Assembly (NCBI GenBank): GCA_035539135.1
Contig: DATLJD010000004.1
Span: forward strand, 1-26,292
DNA from: JABFWF01 sp035539135
GTDB lineage: Bacteria > Pseudomonadota > Gammaproteobacteria > Xanthomonadales > Xanthomonadaceae
Direction: 5' to 3'
Length of the DNA: 26,292 bases
The position numbers and the translations under genes are program-made. A model generated the notes under the pieces. That model ran no database searches, was not told the origin of the DNA, and saw only the letters and a list, made by a program, of their open reading frames with translations. Of this stretch, positions 15,574-23,473 are shown piece by piece. Each line of letters opens with the position of its first letter. The first letter of the stretch is position 1.

Positions 15574-17622
15574 CTACAGTTCGCGCGCCAGGCGGAAGCC
15601 GACGTCGTCGTAGCCGCGCTCGGGATCCAGCGCGCGCTGGCCGCTTTCTCCGCGCCAGCTGCGGCCCGCGCTGAGCCGTTCGCGGCAGCCGCTGGTGCAC
15701 TCGTCCAGCCATTCGGCCATCGGCTTGCCGGGTTCGCTGGCGGGCAGCGCGCGCGCCTCGCTGGCGCGAGGCAGGCGGTAGCTGTGGCCGGTGCGGCGGC
15801 CCAGCCACTGCGCGTAGGCATTGGCGTCGGCCCAGGACACGCACACCACCGGTTGCGATGCGACCTGCTCGAAGCCGGGCGACTTCCACGAGATCGGCTT
15901 GACGATCCGCAGCAGCGAGATGCGGGTGCGGCACAGGGCCGCCTCCCGCCCCGTGGCGGCGGCGAAGCGCGCGTAGTCGGCGCGACTGACCTGGCGGGTC
16001 GCGGCGGCGACCAGGCCGTTGGCCGCGGACACCAGGCGCATGCCGGGATCGTCCGGCAGCGCGTCGCCCACGCCCGGGATGGCGCGCGCCTGCGCGTCCA
16101 GCGCGGCGATCCGCGACGCCGGCAGGCCCAGCGTCTTCGCGTCGGCGACGGTGGCCAGCGCGCGCGAGCGGTCGAAATGGCGGGCGGCGTCCGCGATCCG
16201 CGCCTGGACCGCGGCGTCCACCCGCTCGTGCAGTTTCGCCAGCGCCGGCGCGGCCTTGCCCTGTGCCGCCCTGGCGAGCCGTTCGGCATGGCCGACGTAG
16301 TCGCGCGCGCGCGCGCCGTCGCCCGTGCCGATGCGGCGCACCGCCTGTTCGGCGAGGGCGTCGATCGCCTGGCCGGTAAGCACCGGCAGGCGCGGGTGGT
16401 AGGCGTCGGCGGCCCAGCCTGCGATCAGGCTGGCGGTGGCGTTGGCGTCTTCGGGCGTGGTGAGGTTGCGCGAGGCGAGCTGGCGGGACGCGTCGTCCAC
16501 CCAGCGCTGCGCGTCGGATACCGGCAGCGGCCGCAACATCGGGTCGACGTCGCCGGCGACCACGTTCTGGCCGGACGCCGCACTCGGGGTGGGCAGGTCG
16601 TTCGCCTCGCCGGGGACGGCGCGGAAGAAACCGTCGCCGCCGGGGGGGCCGCCGCGCAGGGCGAAACCGATCGCCGCCGCGCCGGCGAGCATCAGGCCCA
16701 GCCAGACCGTGATCGGCCAGCGCCGCACACGGCCGGCGGCGTGTCGCGCGTTGTCGAGGGCGGCGGCGATCGGCGCGCCGCCGTGGCGCGGCACCCGGTC
16801 CAGCGCCTCGCGCATCTGCTGCGCGTTGCGGAAGCGCTGGCTCGGCGACTTGGCCAGCGCCTTGTCGAAGAAGCGTTGCCAGTGGCGCAGCGGGCGCGGC
16901 AGCCGCGGGATCGGATCCTGCGCGTGCATCACCGCCATCGACAGCGCGTCGCCGGCCACGAAGGGCAGTTGCCCGGTGACCATTTCCCACGCCAGCACGC
17001 CGACCGCGTACAGGTCGGCGCGCGCGTCCACTTCCTCGCCGCGTGCCTGTTCCGGCGCCATGTAGGCGGTGCTGCCGACCGCCATGCCGGCGGTGGTCAC
17101 GCGCGGGCCGAAACGGCGCAGGGCGATGCCGAAATCGGCCAGCAGGGGCCGCTCGGCTTCGTCGAACAGGACGTTCTCGGCCTTGACGTCGCGGTGCACG
17201 ATGCCGCGCGCGTGCGCGTAGTCGAGCGCCGCGAGCAGCGCGTGCAGGATGCCGCGCACGCGCGGGAAGCCCTGGTCGGCGTCGTCGGCGAAGCTGCGCT
17301 GGCCGAGGTGGCCGCGCGCGAGGTACGGCATCGCGTAGTAGGGCAGGCCGGCCTTGGTGCGCCCGACCTCGTGGATGCCGACGATGTGCGGATGCTCGAG
17401 CCGGGCGATGGTGCGCGCCTCGTTCTCGAAGCGACGGCGGCTGACCTCGTCGGCCAGCGCCTCCGGCAGCATCACCTTGACCGCGACTTCGCGTTCCAGC
17501 GAGACCTGCTCGCCCAGGTACACGGTCGACATGCCGCCGTGCCCGAGCACGCGCAGCAGCCGGTAGCCGGCGATCTCGGGGAGATCGGCGTCCTGTTCGC
17601 GTTCGGTCGGCGTGGCGGACAT
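15574..17622 (-). CDS. Transmembrane Ser/Thr protein kinase with C-terminal FGE-like domain
   Basis: This 682-aa protein is a receptor-type kinase. The N-terminal Hanks kinase domain has the Gly loop LGHGGMSTVYLG (26-37), Lys49 in VAVKV, catalytic HRDVKAEN (143-150, Asp145) and DFG (163-165), so it is probably active. A single membrane segment follows (WPITVWLGLMLAGAAAIGFA, about residue 310). The extracytoplasmic part ends in a formylglycine-generating-enzyme (SUMF1)-like domain: VVCVSWADANAYAQWLGRRT, YRLPRASEARAL, MAEWLDECTSG and GYDDVGFRLARE. That domain is probably a sensor or binding module, since sulfatases are absent nearby. The start is 17622, not the in-frame ATG at 17634, because TATGCT lies just upstream. 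Confidence 0.9.
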   Translation of the reverse strand: MSATPTEREQDADLPEIAGYRLLRVLGHGGMSTVYLGEQVSLEREVAVKVMLPEALADEVSRRRFENEARTIARLEHPHIVGIHEVGRTKAGLPYYAMPYLARGHLGQRSFADDADQGFPRVRGILHALLAALDYAHARGIVHRDVKAENVLFDEAERPLLADFGIALRRFGPRVTTAGMAVGSTAYMAPEQARGEEVDARADLYAVGVLAWEMVTGQLPFVAGDALSMAVMHAQDPIPRLPRPLRHWQRFFDKALAKSPSQRFRNAQQMREALDRVPRHGGAPIAAALDNARHAAGRVRRWPITVWLGLMLAGAAAIGFALRGGPPGGDGFFRAVPGEANDLPTPSAASGQNVVAGDVDPMLRPLPVSDAQRWVDDASRQLASRNLTTPEDANATASLIAGWAADAYHPRLPVLTGQAIDALAEQAVRRIGTGDGARARDYVGHAERLARAAQGKAAPALAKLHERVDAAVQARIADAARHFDRSRALATVADAKTLGLPASRIAALDAQARAIPGVGDALPDDPGMRLVSAANGLVAAATRQVSRADYARFAAATGREAALCRTRISLLRIVKPISWKSPGFEQVASQPVVCVSWADANAYAQWLGRRTGHSYRLPRASEARALPASEPGKPMAEWLDECTSGCRERLSAGRSWRGESGQRALDPERGYDDVGFRLAREL

Positions 17623-17635
17623 GCGGGCGAGCATA
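17623..17635 (-). promoter_or_regulatory. Kinase gene -10 (TATGCT), near-leaderless
   Basis: On the minus strand TATGCT (17630-17635) ends seven bases before the ATG at 17622. No Shine-Dalgarno is visible. Confidence 0.5.
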
Positions 17636-17731
17636 CGCTGCGGATGCCGCGGGGGTGAACAGGGGTAGCGGGCGGAATCGTGACCGGGTCGCCGTTGCGG
17701 GGAACCGGCGGTGCGGAGCGGGCGCGCCGGT

Positions 17732-18532
17732 TCAGCCGCGCCAGCACCAGTGCCAGGGTTCGTGGACGATGCCGTGCGGGTTGTCGCGTGGATAGCTCAT
17801 CACGAAGCCATGGCTGGCGGCGTGGTCCTGCAGCCAGGCGAAGGCGGCGGTGTCCTCGAAGGAGGCTTCGGCCGGCGGCTCGCCGGGCGTGCCGAGGTCG
17901 AGCGCGCGGCCGGAGTGGTGCTCGCTGTAGCCGGGCGCGGCGTTGACCGCCAGGATCTGGTCGACGGTCAGCCCGCGCGCCAGCTTGCGTTCGAAGATGC
18001 CGAGCTGGTAGTCGTGGCTGCGATAGCCGGAGATCGCGTCGAGCACGAGGCCGTCGCGCAACGCGGCGTCGCGCAGCCGGCGCCAGGCGCGGGCGGCGCC
18101 GGGATGCAGCCATAGCGGGCGCCGGTAGCGGTCGTGGCCGGCGAGCGCGAGCCAGGCCGGCTCGGGCACCAGCGGCAGGCCGGTGCGCGCGGCGTACCGG
18201 TCGGGATCCAGGCCCAGCCGCTGCAGGCGATCCTGCAGCCGCGACAACGGCAGGGTGGCGACCGGGTCGGCGCCGTCGCGGCGCGGCGTGGGCAAGCGGC
18301 GCAGCGCGGCCATGGCGGCGTCGAGCCCCGGGGCGCGCGCGTGGCGCGGGCGCAGCGGCTGCAGGACGCCGCGGGTGACGATGGCGAGGTAGGCGCCGTC
18401 GCGCTTGCGGCGCAGCACGCGGTCCGCGCGGGCGAGGGCGCGCGCGTCGTGGCTGGCGCGTGCGTGCAGCAGGCGCGCCGGCCACAGTTCGATCTCCGGC
18501 GTGTTGACCAGGATGTCGGCGACGGCGCGCAT
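17732..18532 (-). CDS. M15 family (VanY-type) D-alanyl-D-alanine carboxypeptidase-like protein
   Basis: This 266-aa protein ends in an M15B zinc-peptidase domain of the kind that trims D-Ala from peptidoglycan stems. Visible pieces are LDAISGYRSHDYQLGIFERK, the zinc motif GYSEHHSGRALDLG (His and Asp ligands) and EPWHW, carrying the third His. The N-terminal 110 residues are Arg/Leu-rich with no recognised domain. No signal peptide or membrane anchor is apparent. The ATG at 18532 follows a TAACCT hexamer by six bases, a possible leaderless promoter overlapping the stop of the PH-like gene (TAA at 18542-18544). It may also be read through from the SPFH-led cluster upstream. Confidence 0.85.
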   Translation of the reverse strand: MRAVADILVNTPEIELWPARLLHARASHDARALARADRVLRRKRDGAYLAIVTRGVLQPLRPRHARAPGLDAAMAALRRLPTPRRDGADPVATLPLSRLQDRLQRLGLDPDRYAARTGLPLVPEPAWLALAGHDRYRRPLWLHPGAARAWRRLRDAALRDGLVLDAISGYRSHDYQLGIFERKLARGLTVDQILAVNAAPGYSEHHSGRALDLGTPGEPPAEASFEDTAAFAWLQDHAASHGFVMSYPRDNPHGIVHEPWHWCWRG

Positions 18533-18541
18533 CCGCGCAGG

Positions 18542-19120
18542 TTAGCCGTGCGCGGCGGGCGGCGCCAATGCACGCAGGCGCGCCAGCAACTCCTGCGGCC
18601 TGGCCGCCTGCAGCAGCAGCGCGTGCTTGCGCGCGGTCGGGAGCCACAGCACCCGCTCGCCGTCGGTGATGCACGCGAACACGCGCTGGAAGCCGCGGGT
18701 GCGGAACCAGCCTGCGCGGAAGCCCGGTACCGCCATGCCGTTGCTCTTCAGCCACGGCTTCCACTCCGGATGCTCGTCGAGGGCGCCGACGCGCGCCTGG
18801 TCCAGGCGCAACTCGGCGACGTTGAGCCGGGCCCGGTGCCAGCCCGCGACCACCGTCACCACGCCGTCGGCGGCTTCGATCCGGTGGCGCTTGAAGGCGA
18901 GCGCGAGGGCCGACCACACGGCGAGCAGCACCAGCAGCGGCACGGCGATCGCGATCGCCTGGTCGACCAGGTGGATGCCCGTGCCCGGCCACCACAGGCG
19001 CGGGCCGCCATGCCAGGCGAAGGCCACCAGCAGGCCCAGCCCCGGGAGCCCGACCGCGAGCGCGAACAGCCAGGCGCGCGCACGCGCCGGAGGTGCCTCG
19101 AGCTCGAGCACCGTGGCCAC
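18542..19120 (-). CDS. PH-like domain membrane protein
   Basis: This 192-aa protein has two hydrophobic segments (about residues 16-37 and 52-76), separated by a short periplasmic-type loop (GGPRLWWPGTGIHLVDQ). A C-terminal beta-rich domain of about 110 residues follows (FKRHRIEAADGVVTVVAGWH, VFACITDGERVLWLPTARKH). The layout resembles bacterial PH-domain (bPH/YcxB-like) membrane proteins of unknown function. A GTG start at 19120 is used, one base after the stop of the DUF4177-like gene, so translation is coupled. It probably works with the SPFH cluster, which is inference from position. Confidence 0.7.
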   Translation of the reverse strand: MATVLELEAPPARARAWLFALAVGLPGLGLLVAFAWHGGPRLWWPGTGIHLVDQAIAIAVPLLVLLAVWSALALAFKRHRIEAADGVVTVVAGWHRARLNVAELRLDQARVGALDEHPEWKPWLKSNGMAVPGFRAGWFRTRGFQRVFACITDGERVLWLPTARKHALLLQAARPQELLARLRALAPPAAHG

Positions 19121-19121
19121 C

Positions 19122-19301
19122 TCAGGCCTCTTTCTTCAGGAACAGGCGCATTGCGTCCACCGGGCTGGCCTGCGACACGGCGACCAGTTCCCAGCCCAGC
19201 GGCCCCAGCCGGTCCAGTTCGGCCTGCATGCGCTCGGCCAGCGAGCCGCCGAACAGCTTGACCGGGATTTCCACCACCTTGTGTTGCCAGCGTCCGCTCA
19301 T
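19122..19301 (-). CDS. DUF4177-like small protein
   Basis: This 59-aa protein begins MSGRWQHKVVEIPVKLFGGS and ends MRLFLKKEA. The alternation of a short beta-strand, an amphipathic helix (AERMQAELDRLGPLGWELV) and a final strand matches DUF4177, small single-domain proteins of unknown function. The phrase LGPLGWELVAVS is the recognisable core. Its ATG overlaps the stop of the Arc-type regulator (ATGA), and the PH-like gene starts one base after its stop. It is thus the middle gene of a tightly packed set. Confidence 0.75.
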   Translation of the reverse strand: MSGRWQHKVVEIPVKLFGGSLAERMQAELDRLGPLGWELVAVSQASPVDAMRLFLKKEA

Positions 19302-19480
19302 TTCGATTCCTCCCTGTCGTCCGTCGCGGGCGGCTTCAGCCGCCCCGCCTTGCGCAGCGCGTCGCGCAGCACGTACTCGATCTGCGCGTTGAGGCTGCGC
19401 AGCTCGTCGTCGGCCCAGCGCTGCGCCGCCGCCAGCACGTCGGCGTTGATGCGAAGGGGATAGGCCTTTTTTTCCGCCAT
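19298..19480 (-). CDS. Arc-family ribbon-helix-helix DNA-binding protein
   Basis: This 60-aa basic protein starts MAEKKAYPLRINADVLAAAQ. The strand AYPLRINADVLAAAQRWA and helix ELRSLNAQIEYVLRDALRKA form an Arc/MetJ-type ribbon-helix-helix; the LNAQIEYVLRDAL helix is typical of Arc homologues. Such proteins bind operators as dimers of dimers. The nearest obvious symmetric site is GATATCA-AAA-TGATATC at 20468-20484, upstream of the SPFH gene, which makes autoregulation of the cluster a natural guess. It lies between the SPFH gene (60 bp upstream, with a terminator-like hairpin between) and the DUF4177 gene, which it overlaps. Confidence 0.88.
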   Translation of the reverse strand: MAEKKAYPLRINADVLAAAQRWADDELRSLNAQIEYVLRDALRKAGRLKPPATDDREESK

Positions 19481-19500
19481 GGAGTGCTCTTGTGAAAAGT

Positions 19501-19540
19501 CCGCACAGGGATGTGCGGGCTTTTGCGCATGGATGTGCGA

Positions 19541-19541
<1 letters not shown>
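19501..19541. terminator. Terminator-like hairpin after the SPFH gene; tandem GGA hairpins on the plus strand
   Basis: CCGCACA (19501-19507) pairs with TGTGCGG (19512-19518). On the minus strand it follows the SPFH stop and is trailed by ACTTTTC, a weak terminator or attenuator before the Arc gene. On the plus strand the loop is GGGA (ACAGGGATGT), and a second hairpin (19525-19529 with 19534-19538, loop TGGA) follows GCTTTT. Both would be CsrA-type targets if the plus strand is transcribed, which is unproven. Confidence 0.6.
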
Positions 19542-20425
<884 letters not shown>

Positions 20426-20467
20426 GGTCTGGTCTCGCTGGTGGCCGGATCGGGCTTGCGATGTATT

Positions 20468-20484
20468 GATATCAAAATGATATC
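20468..20484. promoter_or_regulatory. AT-rich palindrome, candidate operator of the SPFH-Arc cluster
   Basis: GATATCA and TGATATC form a perfect 7-3-7 inverted repeat 43 bases upstream of the SPFH start, an AT-rich island in GC-rich sequence. It lies where the promoter should be and is a good candidate for binding by the Arc-type protein at 19298. Confidence 0.6.
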
Positions 20485-20522
20485 TAACTTGCAAGTCGGG
20501 CCACCCGGTGCGCCTGGGGCGT

Positions 20523-20624
20523 GGCGGGCGGGAGAGGTCGGCAGGACCGTATGCGCCATGGATGGCGCATCCGAGCCTCCATGGATGGATTCACGGCGTG
20601 TCCTGCCGGCCTTTCCCGTCCGCC
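20523..20624 (+). repeat. Structured intergenic repeat, copy C
   Basis: A 25-bp outer stem pairs 20523-20547 with 20600-20624 with no mismatch; three pairs are G.U or U.G. Inside, hairpin 1 is ATGCGCC (20551-20557) / GGCGCAT (20564-20570) with loop ATGGAT. Hairpin 2 is TCC/GGA around ATGGAT at 20581-20586, extended by CCG (20571-20573) with CGG (20594-20596). Copy D has the same plan. The GGA-presenting strand is opposite to both flanking genes, so in their mRNAs the loops read AUCCAU. No gene lies in 20485-20649. Confidence 0.85.
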
Positions 20625-20649
20625 GCGCTTGCCGCGCTCTCGCAACCTT

Positions 20650-21558
20650 CTAGGGGTTGAGATAGAACAGCGGAGCCGGCCGTGATTCGCCGGTGGCGTA
20701 CAACGCCTGCCCGGCCGGGGTCCAGGCCAGGGCCTCGGCCTGCGGCAGCCAGGGCAGGGGATGCACGGCCGGGCGCCGGGCCACGGCGCGCGCCCAGCCC
20801 TCGTCGCCCCGGCGGCGGTAGAGCAGCAGCTCGGAATAGGTGAGCACCGCGAGGGTGCGGCCGTCGGGCGCGAGGTCCGCCGCGGTCGGCTGGTGCAGCA
20901 GGCGCTCGGCGCGCGGGTTGTCGCGCGCGGCGTCGGGATCCGGCGCCGGCACGCCGGCCAGGCGGCCGACCCGGCGCGCGACCTGCAGCCCCGCGCGCTT
21001 CGGCCGCAGCGGCAGCACGAACAGCTCCGGCGGCCGGCGCTTCTTCGACACCAGCAGCACCTGCCCGCGCGCGGCGTCCACCGCGACCGCCTCGCAGTCG
21101 CGCGCGCCGTCCGGCCAGCGGAAAGCGACCGACCAGGCGGGAACGAGGGTGCCGCCCGCGAGTTCGCGCGGCTCCTCCACCACGTGCAACTGCACGGTGT
21201 GGCGCAGGCCGCCGTTGTCGCCGGTGTCGGCGATCAGCAGGTAGTGGCGGCCGTCGAGTTCGAACGCGGACAGGTCCTCCCAGTCGGTGTTGGCCACGCC
21301 GCGGACGCGGTACTGCGCGCGCAACCCGCCGCGCTTGCCGATCGCGTACAGCACCGGCGCGTTACCGCCGTCGTTGAGCGCCCACAGGGTGTCCGCGTGC
21401 ACGCGCGAGGCGGCCAGCCCGCTGACCTCGTCCAGGCGCCGGTCCAGCAGCACGCCCGACAGCTGGGCGAACGGCAGCGAGGGCGCGCCGCAGGCCACCA
21501 GCAGCAGGGCCAGCGCCAGCGTCGGCGTGAAGCGGCGAGGGAGGCGGGGCGCGGCCAT
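20650..21558 (-). CDS. Secreted lipoprotein, SdiA-regulated/esterase-like beta-propeller
   Basis: This 302-aa protein has a lipoprotein signal: hydrophobic LALALLLVACGAP with a lipobox ending at about Cys23. The mature part shows repeated strands like a beta-propeller: VSGLAASRVHADTLWALNDG, TDWEDLSAFELDGRHYLLIA, DTGDNGG, DCEAVAVDAARGQVLLVSKK, ALAWTPAGQALYATGE. WALNDGG and WEDL are typical of proteins related to SdiA-regulated and esterase-like phytase propellers. No catalytic activity can be assigned. On the minus strand GATGCT ends six bases before the ATG at 21558. It is divergent from purT. Confidence 0.75.
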   Translation of the reverse strand: MAAPRLPRRFTPTLALALLLVACGAPSLPFAQLSGVLLDRRLDEVSGLAASRVHADTLWALNDGGNAPVLYAIGKRGGLRAQYRVRGVANTDWEDLSAFELDGRHYLLIADTGDNGGLRHTVQLHVVEEPRELAGGTLVPAWSVAFRWPDGARDCEAVAVDAARGQVLLVSKKRRPPELFVLPLRPKRAGLQVARRVGRLAGVPAPDPDAARDNPRAERLLHQPTAADLAPDGRTLAVLTYSELLLYRRRGDEGWARAVARRPAVHPLPWLPQAEALAWTPAGQALYATGESRPAPLFYLNP

Positions 21559-21610
21559 CGCCCAAGCATCGCATGCGTGCCCGACGGCATGAACCGCCCC
21601 GGCGAACGCT

Positions 21611-21616
21611 TAGACT
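21611..21616 (+). promoter_or_regulatory. purT -10 (TAGACT)
   Basis: TAGACT lies 27 bases before the purT ATG, the same distance as at the DUF6165 gene (233). No PurR-like site is obvious. Confidence 0.45.
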
Positions 21617-21643
21617 GTCGCCCTTTTCCGCGCCGGACAGCCC

Positions 21644-22849
21644 ATGCCCACGATCGGAACGCCGCTTTCCCCCCACGCGACCCGGGTGCTGTTGCTCGGC
21701 TCGGGCGAGCTCGGCAAGGAGGTGGCGATCGAGCTGCAGCGCTTCGGCGTCGAGGTGATCGCCGCCGACCGTTACGCCGACGCGCCGGCGATGCAGGTCG
21801 CCCACCGCAGCCACGTGATCGACATGCTCGACGGCGCCGCGATCCGCGCGCTGGTCGCGGCCGAACGGCCGCACCTGATCGTGCCGGAGATCGAGGCGAT
21901 CCACACGCCGACCCTGGTCGAACTGGAGCGCGAGTTCGCCGAACGCGGCGAAGGCGTGCGGGTGATCCCGACTGCGCGCGCGGCGCGGCTGACCATGGAC
22001 CGCGAAGGCATCCGCCGGCTCGCCGCGGAGACGCTCGGCCTGCCGGTGTCGCCGTACCGCTTCGTCGACACGCCGGACGACTACCGCGCGGCCGTGCGCG
22101 AGATCGGCCTGCCCTGCGTGGTCAAGCCGGTGATGTCGTCCTCCGGTCACGGCCAGACCCTGGTGCGCGGCCAGGACGAGGTGATGCCGGCCTGGGACTA
22201 CGCGCAGACCGGCGGCCGCGCCGGCGCCGGCCGGGTGATCGTCGAAGGCTTCGTCGACTTCGACTACGAGATCACCCTGCTCACCGTGCGCCATGCCACC
22301 GGCACTACTTTCTGCGCGCCGATCGGCCACCTGCAGCGCGACGGCGACTACCGCGAGAGCTGGCAGCCGCAGCCGATGTCGCCGCTGGCGCTGGAGCGCG
22401 CGCACGAGATCGCGCGCCAGGTCACCGGCGAGCTGGGCGGCTGGGGCGTGTTCGGCGTCGAGTTCTTCGTCAAGGGCGATGAGGTGTGGTTCTCCGAAGT
22501 CTCGCCGCGGCCGCACGACACCGGCCTGGTCACGCTGGCCTCGCAGGACCTGAGCGAGTTCGCGCTGCACGCGCGCGCGATCCTCGGCCTGCCGATTCCG
22601 GTGATCCGCCAGCTCGGCCCGTCCGCGTCCTGCGCGCTGCTGGCCGAAGGGCATGGCGTGCCGCGCTTCTCCGGACTGGCCGGCGCGCTGGCCGCGCCCG
22701 ACACCGCGTTGCGCCTGTTCGGCAAGCCGAGGGTCGCAGGCCATCGCAGGGTCGGCGTGACGCTGGCGCGCGGCGCCGACATCGACAGCGCGCGCGCGAC
22801 CGCCCGTGCCGCCGCCGCGGCGCTCACGATCGAGTTACTGCCGGATTGA
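21644..22849 (+). CDS. purT: Formate-dependent phosphoribosylglycinamide formyltransferase 2
   Basis: This 401-aa ATP-grasp enzyme converts GAR to formyl-GAR with formate and ATP in purine synthesis, an alternative to the folate-dependent PurN. The N-terminal preATP-grasp has VLLLGSGELGKEVAIELQRF. The ATP-grasp core shows GLPCVVKPVMSSSGHGQTLV and GRVIVEGFVDFDYEITLLTV, and the metal-binding segment is GVEFFVKGDEVWFSEVSPRP. The phrase RPHDTGLVTL and the C-terminal cap complete the family pattern. Length fits (about 392-400). Starts at 21644 after TAGACT; the next gene begins 33 bases after its stop. Confidence 0.96.
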   Translation: MPTIGTPLSPHATRVLLLGSGELGKEVAIELQRFGVEVIAADRYADAPAMQVAHRSHVIDMLDGAAIRALVAAERPHLIVPEIEAIHTPTLVELEREFAERGEGVRVIPTARAARLTMDREGIRRLAAETLGLPVSPYRFVDTPDDYRAAVREIGLPCVVKPVMSSSGHGQTLVRGQDEVMPAWDYAQTGGRAGAGRVIVEGFVDFDYEITLLTVRHATGTTFCAPIGHLQRDGDYRESWQPQPMSPLALERAHEIARQVTGELGGWGVFGVEFFVKGDEVWFSEVSPRPHDTGLVTLASQDLSEFALHARAILGLPIPVIRQLGPSASCALLAEGHGVPRFSGLAGALAAPDTALRLFGKPRVAGHRRVGVTLARGADIDSARATARAAAAALTIELLPD

Positions 22850-22882
22850 GATGCTCGCAATCAGGCTTTACACGGAGTGGTC

Positions 22883-23290
22883 ATGAACGAAGCCCAGGGA
22901 TACGCCGTCTTCTTCCACGACGCCGCGCTGGATGCGCTGGGCGAAGCGATCAAGCCCTACCTGCGCGAGAGCGCGCGCGGGACCCACGTGCAGTGCGACG
23001 CGATCGACACCGGCGGTTCGCTGATCGAGATGACGCTGCGCCGCGAGAACCGCGACGGCCACTGGACCGTGGTCGAGCTCATGGTGCCGACCAACATGGT
23101 GCGCATGATCGTGTCCTGCCAGAGCGACGGCACCTTCGGCTTCGGCCCGCGCGAGACCGAGCCCGCGCCGATGCCGGCGCTGCCGCCGGTCGGTCCGACC
23201 GGCGCACCGCCGGCCGCGCGTCCCGACGCGGTGCCCGACGGCACCCGCCTGCCCGCGACCGCGACCGGTGGCGAGGGGCCGGAGGGCTAG
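22883..23290 (+). CDS. Conserved hypothetical protein with a proline-rich tail
   Basis: This 135-aa cytosolic protein starts MNEAQGYAVFFHDAALDALG. The first 95 residues look like a compact alpha/beta domain (AIKPYLRESARG, CDAIDTGGSLIEMTLRREN, WTVVELMVPTNMVRMIVSCQ). The last 40 residues are low complexity, rich in Pro, Ala and Gly. I do not recognise the family. GGAG at 22874-22877, five bases from the ATG, decides the start; a start at 22877 would overlap it. It sits 33 bases after purT and may be co-transcribed. Repeat copy D begins 21 bases after its stop and would form its 3' UTR. Confidence 0.7.
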   Translation: MNEAQGYAVFFHDAALDALGEAIKPYLRESARGTHVQCDAIDTGGSLIEMTLRRENRDGHWTVVELMVPTNMVRMIVSCQSDGTFGFGPRETEPAPMPALPPVGPTGAPPAARPDAVPDGTRLPATATGGEGPEG

Positions 23291-23311
23291 CGGACGGACA
23301 GGACGCGCTGA

Positions 23312-23430
23312 AGCGCAGGGCGCGTCGGGTGGGAGAGGTGGGCAGGACCGTATGCGGCATGGATGCCGCATCCGAGCTCCATGGAAGGATTCACGGCGTG
23401 TCCCGACCGCCTCTCCCGCCCGGCGCGCTC
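23312..23430 (+). repeat. Structured intergenic repeat, copy D
   Basis: The outer stem pairs roughly 23319-23347 with 23400-23428, 27 of 29 positions paired with three U.G wobbles. Hairpin 1 is ATGCGGC (23352-23358) / GCCGCAT (23365-23371) with loop ATGGAT. Relative to copy C the sixth stem pair changes C-G to G-C, a compensatory double change. Hairpin 2 is TCC/GGA around ATGGAA (23381-23386). It lies between convergent genes, sense to the upstream plus-strand gene, and may double as a 3'-end structure. Confidence 0.85.
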
Positions 23431-23473
23431 ACGATGCCTGGGCGCGCCCAACGACCGAATGGTTTTCGCTCGC

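Noticed and set aside
20468..20484. GATATCA palindrome as a phage attachment site
   Set aside because: No integrase, tRNA gene or second copy is nearby; position upstream of the SPFH gene fits an operator better.
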